DNA of 22,515 bases from an uncultured Sphingomonas sp. (GTDB lineage: Bacteria; Pseudomonadota; Alphaproteobacteria; Sphingomonadales; Sphingomonadaceae). Position 1 is the stretch's first letter. The number at the start of each line of letters is the position of its first letter. The notes beneath the pieces were generated by a model. The model worked only from the letters and a program-made list of their open reading frames with translations. It did no database searches and had not been told where the DNA came from. The position numbers and the translations under genes are program-made. The stretch is from NCBI GenBank assembly GCA_902806295.1, contig CADCWB010000039.1, forward strand, positions 1 to 22,515, given 5' to 3'. This document shows positions 8,065-14,369 of this stretch, piece by piece.

Positions 8065-9252
8065 ATGACGCTTGGTGCCCTGATCGGGGCCTATCAGGAG
8101 GATTCTGCTGGCAGTTTGGCCGCCTTGCAGCCTCTCGCCGGACGGACACTGATCGAATACCAGGCGCGGTGCGCTGCCGCCGCGGGTGCGGCGCCCGTGG
8201 TGGTGCTGGTGGAAACGGTGCCGGTCGCGCTGGCGACAGCCTTCGAGCGGCTGCGGGCGGAGGGCGTCTCCGTTGTGCCGGTCACCGACGGCAACGAGGC
8301 TGCGTCCCGCTTCGAGCCGCACGCGCACATCCTGCAGATGGCGGACGGCATCGCTCCGGCGATGGCGCTCGTGGAACGGGTGGTCACGACCGGTGAGCGC
8401 TGCGTAGCCACCGTCCCGGATGACGAAGCCCATCACCAGTTCGAGCGGATCGACAACGAGCACCGCTGGGCCGGCCTAGCACTCGTCGATGCCGCGACCT
8501 TATCGTCCACCGCCGCGATGCTGGGCGACTGGGACCTCCAATCCACCTTGTTGCGGCGGACCATCCAGGCCGGGGCGGTGCCGATTCCGGTAAGCGAAGG
8601 CCTAACGCCGTTCCTGGTGACGCAGTCCGCCGATCCTCAGGCATTCGACCGGCACCTATTGCTCGCGTCGCGCCGGGCGCGGCGTGATTGGCCGAGCCGC
8701 TACGTCTTCCCGATCGTCGAAGATTTTTCGACCGAGCAGTTGATGCGCTCGCCGGTCAGGCCAAGCTGGCTGATGACGGGGGCGCTGGTACTGACGCTGG
8801 CGGCAGCGTTGAGTTTCACGCGCGGCTGGCACTGGCCGTCGCTCGCCATGCTGTTGATCGCCAGCCCGCTCGATCTGGTGGCCGAGCGGCTGTCGCAATT
8901 GCGGATGCAACCGCTGCCCACCGGCCTGTGGACCAGACGGCTGCTGTGGCCGGCGGGTGGGTTGGCCTTGCTCGGGCTTGGCTGGTTCGAAGCTCGGCAT
9001 GGTGGGGGCTGGGGTGCGATGGCCTCGGCCCTTGCAGCGATCGCCTTCGCCGAGGCCCAGCGGCTGGAAGGGCTTGGCCGTGGCGCGCTGCCGTTTGAGA
9101 CCTGGCTGTTCGGCTGGCGCCCTGCCGTGTTGGCGGCGGTGCCATTTGCCGCCTTCGGATGGTGGACCGCGCTGCTGCCGTTCTTGGCGGTCTATGCCGC
9201 GGCCAGTTTCTTCCTGGTGCAACATTGGGTTCATCGCGTTCAGCACAATTGA
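8065..9252 (+). CDS. Nucleotidyltransferase-like protein with multi-pass membrane C terminus, function unknown
   Basis: The product has 395 residues. The N-terminal 210 or so resemble a GT-A/MobA-like nucleotidyltransferase fold: LQPLAGRTLIEYQARCAAAAGAAPVVVLVE fits the PLAGRPLIEYQ-type strand-helix-strand, but the glycine-rich AGGxGTR nucleotide loop at the very N terminus is not visible. After a basic stretch (residues about 205-215), four to five hydrophobic helices span roughly 236-385. The whole resembles sphingomonad proteins that join a nucleotidyltransferase to a CDP-alcohol phosphatidyltransferase-like domain. The signature DGxxAR...G..D...D is absent; the equivalent stretch reads SPLDLVAERLSQLR. 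It may be a degenerate phospholipid-headgroup enzyme or a non-catalytic scaffold. It is divergent from the TipN-like gene and 37 bases upstream of the next gene on the same strand. I cannot name a function. Confidence 0.6.
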   Translation: MTLGALIGAYQEDSAGSLAALQPLAGRTLIEYQARCAAAAGAAPVVVLVETVPVALATAFERLRAEGVSVVPVTDGNEAASRFEPHAHILQMADGIAPAMALVERVVTTGERCVATVPDDEAHHQFERIDNEHRWAGLALVDAATLSSTAAMLGDWDLQSTLLRRTIQAGAVPIPVSEGLTPFLVTQSADPQAFDRHLLLASRRARRDWPSRYVFPIVEDFSTEQLMRSPVRPSWLMTGALVLTLAAALSFTRGWHWPSLAMLLIASPLDLVAERLSQLRMQPLPTGLWTRRLLWPAGGLALLGLGWFEARHGGGWGAMASALAAIAFAEAQRLEGLGRGALPFETWLFGWRPAVLAAVPFAAFGWWTALLPFLAVYAAASFFLVQHWVHRVQHN

Positions 9253-9289
9253 GGACGCGTTAACTTCGTTCGTCTAACAAGGTCGAACA

Positions 9290-10306
9290 ATGGCGCCCAC
9301 CAGGCCGAGCGCTGCCAGAGCAGCCGACCTCCGGGTCGACCGCGCGCGCGCAGGCGGCGGCGGCGGACGGCTGGCGACCGTCGCTCGTGATTTCCTGCTA
9401 CCTCCCGATCTTCGGCTGAGCGAGCAGGAGCGTGCCCTGATGACCGGGATGCTGGCCAGCCTGGTCGGAACAGTCGCCGACGAAATCCGGGTTCGGCTGC
9501 CGAATGAGCTGGAGGAAGCCAGTGATTGGGCCGCCGAGGAGATCGTCGCCGAGCTCCGGCGCGGCGGCCTGCTGCAGCATGAGCCATTGGTAGCATTGCT
9601 GTTGCGCCGCGCGGACGAAGTGCGGATTGCGGAAGCGCTCGGAGGCGGCGGCTCGCCGGTTCAAGGCTGGACCTCCGATGAGGCGCCGGCGGTGGCGGCT
9701 GCCGCGATGGCGGTCGTGCTGGCCCGGGCCGCAGCGCGCGATCGCTTTGGCGGACCGAGTCTCGAGCTTGGCGATTGCGATGCGGAAACCGCCGTTCACT
9801 TGAGTTATTCGGTGGCGGCCGTGCTTGCGGGCCGTTTGGAGAACGCCGACGAGGCGGTGGTCGCCGCCACGGTCGATCTGCTCGGACGGCATGATGAGGG
9901 TCAGCGCCTCCATGCGCTGGAAGCCAAGCTGGTGATCGCTCTGGAGAACGCCGGGCGGCTCGACGGAGACTTGCTGGGCGAACTTGGCAGAAGTGGGGAA
10001 GCGGGGTTGCTGGCGCAAGCGTTGGCGCGGGCGGGAGGCATTCCTGCCTCAGCCGCCTGGGCCCTGATCCTAGACGGCGAGGCGGGCGGCATGGCACTGC
10101 TGTTCCGAATGGCTGGCCAGTCACGGGCGGTTGCGGCCACGATCCTGGCGGCGCTTGCCGTGGCGTTGGGCAAACTCGATCCCGCAGCGGAGATCGATCT
10201 TTTCGACGGCATGGACGAGGCCGATGTCGAGACCGAGCGCTCTCGGCTGCGGCATCCGCCGGCCTTTGCCGCTGCTGTGATAGCGCTTGGTCGGGAGCAT
10301 GACTGA
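9290..10306 (+). CDS. DUF2336-like helical protein
   Basis: This 338-residue soluble protein is rich in Ala, Leu, Glu and Arg, with repeated short amphipathic helices and no transmembrane segment. The segment LVALLLRRADEVRIAEAL and the following helical pairs resemble the DUF2336 family, which is widespread in alphaproteobacteria and often found near two-component genes. Its molecular role is not established. The first 25 residues (Arg/Ala/Gly-rich) look disordered. The ATG at 9290 has a weak AAGG-type ribosome site upstream. The 3' end overlaps the start of the histidine-kinase-like gene by 8 bases, so the two are almost certainly co-translated and may act together. The family call is from pattern memory. 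Confidence 0.55.
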   Translation: MAPTRPSAARAADLRVDRARAGGGGGRLATVARDFLLPPDLRLSEQERALMTGMLASLVGTVADEIRVRLPNELEEASDWAAEEIVAELRRGGLLQHEPLVALLLRRADEVRIAEALGGGGSPVQGWTSDEAPAVAAAAMAVVLARAAARDRFGGPSLELGDCDAETAVHLSYSVAAVLAGRLENADEAVVAATVDLLGRHDEGQRLHALEAKLVIALENAGRLDGDLLGELGRSGEAGLLAQALARAGGIPASAAWALILDGEAGGMALLFRMAGQSRAVAATILAALAVALGKLDPAAEIDLFDGMDEADVETERSRLRHPPAFAAAVIALGREHD

Positions 10307-11615
10307 CGCCGTCACTCTTCCCGTGCGCGGCACGGTGGATGGAGCCGGCCGTCTGACCGCCGCCGATCCGTCGCTGGTTCGGTTGCAGGAAGAAGCCGGT
10401 GCGACCCTAGGCAGCGTCTTGGCGGTTCCGCAGCTCGCGGCTTTGGCTCGGCTGGCTCGCACCTTGGGGGTGACCTTATCGCGACCGGCGCGGGCGGGCC
10501 TGCGGGAAGCAGAGCTTGACCTATGGGTCAGGGCCGAACCGGTGGCCGACGAAGTCCGCTTAGTGATCGAACAGTGGATAGAGCGCCCGCCGCTTGCCAG
10601 GCGCTGGCCTGCCGCGTCGACGCAAGTAGCGGGCGATGCGGCCAATTCGGATCTCGGCTTCGAGCTGGACACGGAGTTGCGGGTGGTAGCAATCGGCCGC
10701 GGCCTGGCTGAGCAACTTGGCAGCGGTCCCGCAAGCGTGCTTGGATTGCCGCTGACCCGGTTGGTGCAGCTGGAAACAAGCGGAGAAGGGGACCTCCCGC
10801 TGCTCAGCGCGCTGGCGGCGCGGCGTGGTTTTAGCGGACAGAAAGTCGCGGCGCGTCGCAGCGGCGCAGAGCTGGTCCTTGCGGCGAGTCCCTTCCTGAC
10901 GAAGGCGGGCGAGTTCGCCGGGTATCGGGGTTCCGCCAGCGCGCCCGAAGAGCAAGCCGCCGCTGGACTTGCGACCGGTCCTGAGTGGAACGCGCTTCTG
11001 AAAGAGCCGCTCGATGTGATCGTCACGGAGGCTGAGCGCATCTCCGACCGCCGCGAGGGTCCGCTGCGAAGCGATTATGCCGCCTACGCCAGCGACATTG
11101 CCGGGGCGGCGCGGCACCTGCTGGAAGTGCTGCAAAGCATGGGACGGGAAGCCGTCGCGACGTCACAAGAAAAGAACGAGCCAATTGACCTAGCGGCGCT
11201 CGCGGCCGAGGCGGCGGGACTGGCCCAACCGCAGGCGGCAGAGGCGGAAGTTATGCTGGAGCTGGAGGGAGCGACCGCGCTCCCGGCCATCGGTCAGCCG
11301 CGGGCCGTCACGCAGATACTCGTCAACCTGATCGGCAACGCAATCCGGTTCTCACCCAAAGGCGGGGCGGTTCGAATCGAGGCGAACGCAGGCGCAACCG
11401 CCAGCGTCAGCGTGTCGGATCAGGGCCCGGGAGTCGCACTTAAAGATCGCGAGCGCATTTTCGAGCGCTTCGAACAGGCCGAACGCAGAGGCCAGGGCGC
11501 GGGACTGGGCCTGTCCATCTCGCGCCGGCTTGCCCAATCCATGGGCGGTGATATCAACCTCGGAAGCACGCCCGGCGAGGGTGCTCGCTTTACCTTGACC
11601 CTGCCGCAGCGCTGA
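10299..11615 (+). CDS. Histidine-kinase-like protein lacking the phosphoacceptor histidine
   Basis: The 438-residue product has no membrane segment. An N-terminal segment of unclear fold (1-110) is followed by a PAS-like region (about 120-210, starting LGFELDTELRVVAIG), a DHp-like helical pair (about 225-285) and a full HATPase_c domain. ATP-binding boxes are intact: the N box in ILVNLIGNAIRFSPKGG, DQGPG (G1), IFERFEQ (F box) and GAGLGLSISRRLAQSMGG (G2). The H box is not: ALLKEPLDVI sits where HELRTPLNAI is expected, placing Ala232 at the phosphoacceptor position. The helix-2 RHLLEVL stretch is kept. It may therefore be a phosphatase, a regulator of a partner kinase (as DivL, with Tyr, is in Caulobacter) or a decayed kinase. 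The ATG at 10299 overlaps the upstream gene; an in-frame TTG at 10287 is the alternative. Confidence 0.82.
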   Translation: MTDAVTLPVRGTVDGAGRLTAADPSLVRLQEEAGATLGSVLAVPQLAALARLARTLGVTLSRPARAGLREAELDLWVRAEPVADEVRLVIEQWIERPPLARRWPAASTQVAGDAANSDLGFELDTELRVVAIGRGLAEQLGSGPASVLGLPLTRLVQLETSGEGDLPLLSALAARRGFSGQKVAARRSGAELVLAASPFLTKAGEFAGYRGSASAPEEQAAAGLATGPEWNALLKEPLDVIVTEAERISDRREGPLRSDYAAYASDIAGAARHLLEVLQSMGREAVATSQEKNEPIDLAALAAEAAGLAQPQAAEAEVMLELEGATALPAIGQPRAVTQILVNLIGNAIRFSPKGGAVRIEANAGATASVSVSDQGPGVALKDRERIFERFEQAERRGQGAGLGLSISRRLAQSMGGDINLGSTPGEGARFTLTLPQR

Positions 11616-11628
11616 CCCGCTAGCGCTG
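11607..11628. terminator. Hairpin at the convergent junction, possible bidirectional terminator
   Basis: CAGCGCT and AGCGCTG form a 7-bp perfect stem around an 8-base loop. The element contains the stop codons of both convergent genes (TGA 11613-11615 on +, TAG 11620-11622 on the other strand). No T-tract follows on either side, so an intrinsic terminator is only plausible; factor-dependent ending or simple blocking of read-through is equally possible. Confidence 0.4.
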
Positions 11629-12906
11629 AGCCACCGGAACATAGTCGCGCTGGGTCGCGCCGGTATAGAGCTGGCGCGGGCGGCCGATCTTCTGCTCGGG
11701 GTCCGAGATCATCTCGTTCCATTGCGCGACCCAGCCGACGGTGCGGGCGAGCGCGAACAACGCCGTGAACATCTCGGTTGGGAAGCCGATCGCGTTCAGG
11801 ATCACGCCCGAGTAGAAGTCGACGTTCGGATAAAGCTTCTTCTCGATGAAATATGGGTCGTTGAGCGCGATCTGCTCCAGTTCCTGAGCTGTATCCAGCA
11901 CGGGGTCGGAAATGTTAAGCTCGCGCAGCACTTCCTCGGCGGTTTGCTGCATCACCTTCGCGCGCGGGTCGTAGTTCTTGTACACCCGGTGACCAAAACC
12001 CATCAGACGGAACGGATCGTCCTTGTCCTTGGCGCGGGCGATATACTCCGGAATATGCTCCGGCTTGCCAATTTCGCGCAACATGTTGAGCGCGGCCTCG
12101 TTGGCCCCACCGTGCGCCGGCCCCCATAGGCAGGCAATGCCAGCCGCGATGCAGGCGAACGGGTTGGCGCCGGAAGAACCAGCCAACCGAACGGTTGAGG
12201 TGGACGCGTTCTGCTCATGATCGGCATGAAGGATGAAGATCCGGTCCATCGCCCGCTCGATGATCGGATTGACCACGTAAGGCTCGGCTGGAACGCCGAA
12301 CGTCATGCGCAGGAAGTTGCCGGTATAGCTCAGTCGATTGTCGGGATGCATGAACGGCTGGCCGACGCTGTATTTGTGCGCCATCGCCGCCAGCGTCGGC
12401 ATCTTTGCGATCAGCCGATGCGAGGCGATCAGCCGCTGCTGCGGATCAGTGATGTCGGCGCTGTCGTGGTAAAAGGCGGACAACGCACCCACCACGCCGC
12501 ACATGATCGCCATCGGGTGAGCGTCGCGGCGGAAGCCGCGGAAGAACATGGCCAACTGCTCGTGGACCATGGTGTGGCGGCTGATGGTGTAGGTGAACTT
12601 GTCGAGCTCGGCCTTGGATGGCAGCTCGCCGTGCAGCAGCAGGTAGCTGACTTCCGGAAAGCTCGACTGCTCGGCCAGCTGATCGATCGGGTAGCCGCGG
12701 TGAAGCAGGATGCCCTCTTCGCCATCGATATAGGTGATGGCGCTCTGGCAGCTGGCGGTGGACGTGAAGCCCGGATCGTAGGTGAAGGCGCCCGTCTGGG
12801 CATAGAGCTTGCGAATGTCGATCACATCGGGCCCGACGCTGCCGGACAAGACCGGCATGCCGATGTCCTTGTCGCCGAACTTCAGGGTGGCGGGTGCGTC
12901 CGACAT
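11620..12906 (-). CDS. gltA: Citrate synthase (type II)
   Basis: Citrate synthase condenses oxaloacetate with acetyl-CoA, the entry step of the TCA cycle, in the cytoplasm. The 428-residue protein starts at the ATG (M-S-D-A-P) whose A overlaps the last base of the gltX stop (TGATG). The in-frame TTG three bases upstream is less likely. Catalytic residues are in place: His265 in WGPAHGGANEAAL, His306 in GFGHRVYKNYDPRA and Asp363 in NVDFYSG. The N-terminal beta-rich domain typical of Gram-negative hexameric type II enzymes is present (TYDPGFTSTASCQSAITYID). Coupling to gltX is striking for a strongly expressed TCA enzyme, though the gltX-gltA order is known from Caulobacter as I remember it. 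Confidence 0.97.
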   Translation of the reverse strand: MSDAPATLKFGDKDIGMPVLSGSVGPDVIDIRKLYAQTGAFTYDPGFTSTASCQSAITYIDGEEGILLHRGYPIDQLAEQSSFPEVSYLLLHGELPSKAELDKFTYTISRHTMVHEQLAMFFRGFRRDAHPMAIMCGVVGALSAFYHDSADITDPQQRLIASHRLIAKMPTLAAMAHKYSVGQPFMHPDNRLSYTGNFLRMTFGVPAEPYVVNPIIERAMDRIFILHADHEQNASTSTVRLAGSSGANPFACIAAGIACLWGPAHGGANEAALNMLREIGKPEHIPEYIARAKDKDDPFRLMGFGHRVYKNYDPRAKVMQQTAEEVLRELNISDPVLDTAQELEQIALNDPYFIEKKLYPNVDFYSGVILNAIGFPTEMFTALFALARTVGWVAQWNEMISDPEQKIGRPRQLYTGATQRDYVPVAQR

Positions 12907-14312
12907 CAAGCTTGCTCCATCATCTGATCTTCTATGCGGGCCAGGCTCTCGCCCTGCCCCAACAGCACAAGCACGTCAAAGATGCCCGGGCTGGTCGTTT
13001 TTCCCGTGAGAGCGGCGCGGAGCGGCTGGGCCAGCTTGCCGAGCTTCAACCCTGCCTCTTCCGCAGTCGCCTTCAGTGCAGCTTCGGTGCTGTCGTGGGT
13101 CCAATCTCCTAGGGCAACGAGAGCCGAGTGAATGCGGCTAAGATTGCTTCGCGCATCTCCCTCGAGCAGCGCTGCTGCTGCCGGCTCCAGTGCAATCGGG
13201 CGCGATACGAACAGGAAGTCGGCCGCTGCGGCCAGCTCGTTGAGGTCTTTGGCCCGGGCCTTGAGCTCGGGCATTGCCCGCTCGAGCAGCGCAAGGTCGC
13301 CACCGTCTAGGCCTCCTCGCCGTTCCGCGACCAGCGCCGTGAGACGCGCGTCGTCGGCCTGGCGAAGGTAGTTGCCGTTGAGGTTCTCAAGCTTCTTCAA
13401 GTCGAAGCGGCTGGGGCTCTTGCCGACATGGTCGAGGTCGAACCATTGCACCGCCTGCTCGCGGCCGATGATCTCGTCGTCGCAATGACCCCAGCCCAGC
13501 CGAAGCAGATAGTTGTTGAGTGCCTCGGGCAATATCCCAAGTTCGTCGCGGTAGGCGTCGACGCCGAGCGCCCCGTGACGCTTGCTGAGCTTGGCTCCAT
13601 CAGGCCCATGGATCAGCGGGATATGGGCATAGGTCGGCTCCGGCCAGCTCATCGCCCGGATGATGCAAAGCTGCCGAAAGGCATTGTTGAGGTGATCGTC
13701 GCCGCGGATCACGTGGGTGACCCCCATGTCGTGGTCGTCGACGACCACCGCCAGCATGTAGGTCGGCGTGCCGTCGGAGCGGAGTAGAACGAAGTCGTCG
13801 ATCTCATGATTGCTGACGGTCACCGACCCTTGCACTAGATCGTCGATGACGGCCTCGCCGTCGCGCGGGGCCTTGATGCGGATGACGTTTGGCGAATCCG
13901 GCGAGGGCGGCACGTCCGCGCAGTCCCGCCACTCGCTCGTGATCCGGAACGGGCGGCGCTCCGCCTGCGCAGCCTCGCGACGCTTGGCCAGCTCCTCAGG
14001 GGTCACATAGCAGCGATAGGCGTGGCCGGCGTCGAGCAGCTGATGCGCGATCTCGGCATGGCGGGTTTCATACTCAGACTGGAAGTGCGGCTCGCCATCG
14101 CCCGAGATGTCGAGCCACGCGAGGCCGTCCAGAATGGCGTCGATGGCCTCCCCCGTTGAGCGCGCCTTGTCCGTGTCATCGATCCGAAGCAGGTATCGAC
14201 CGCCGTGATGCCGGGCGAACAGCCAGTTGAACAAGGCGGTGCGGGCGCCGCCGATGTGGAGAAAGCCGGTCGGGCTGGGCGCGAAGCGGGTGACGACGGT
14301 GCTTGCGCTCAA
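12906..14312 (-). CDS. gltX: Glutamate--tRNA ligase
   Basis: GltX charges tRNA-Glu, and may charge tRNA-Gln where a GatCAB amidotransferase is used. The 468-residue length is normal. The class I signatures are present: PSPTGFLHIGGARTALFNWL (HIGH-type motif at residues 19-22) and KLSKRHG (KMSKS-type loop, Lys241 to Lys244). IRGDDHLNNAFRQ and the anticodon-binding C-terminal helices follow. The start is TTG at 14312 (M-S-A-S-T-V-V-T-R); a clear Shine-Dalgarno sits upstream and no in-frame ATG lies before the catalytic motif. The gene ends in a one-base overlap with gltA and is divergent from comEC, with a 57-base gap. Confidence 0.97.
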   Translation of the reverse strand: MSASTVVTRFAPSPTGFLHIGGARTALFNWLFARHHGGRYLLRIDDTDKARSTGEAIDAILDGLAWLDISGDGEPHFQSEYETRHAEIAHQLLDAGHAYRCYVTPEELAKRREAAQAERRPFRITSEWRDCADVPPSPDSPNVIRIKAPRDGEAVIDDLVQGSVTVSNHEIDDFVLLRSDGTPTYMLAVVVDDHDMGVTHVIRGDDHLNNAFRQLCIIRAMSWPEPTYAHIPLIHGPDGAKLSKRHGALGVDAYRDELGILPEALNNYLLRLGWGHCDDEIIGREQAVQWFDLDHVGKSPSRFDLKKLENLNGNYLRQADDARLTALVAERRGGLDGGDLALLERAMPELKARAKDLNELAAAADFLFVSRPIALEPAAAALLEGDARSNLSRIHSALVALGDWTHDSTEAALKATAEEAGLKLGKLAQPLRAALTGKTTSPGIFDVLVLLGQGESLARIEDQMMEQA

Positions 14313-14318
14313 GCGCGC

Positions 14319-14325
14319 TTTCCTC
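14319..14325 (-). promoter_or_regulatory. Shine-Dalgarno for the TTG start of gltX
   Basis: On the minus strand GAGGAAA lies 6 bases before TTG 14312. It supports TTG as the real gltX start. Confidence 0.6.
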
Positions 14326-14369
14326 TTTGACTAGAGCCGCCGGATCGCGCGAGCCCGGGGGCCCGTAGC

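Noticed and set aside
9258..9275. TTAAC followed by CTAAC upstream of the DUF2336 gene as a possible CtrA site.
   Set aside because: Spacing and second half do not match TTAA-N7-TTAA, so the match is too weak to report as a site.
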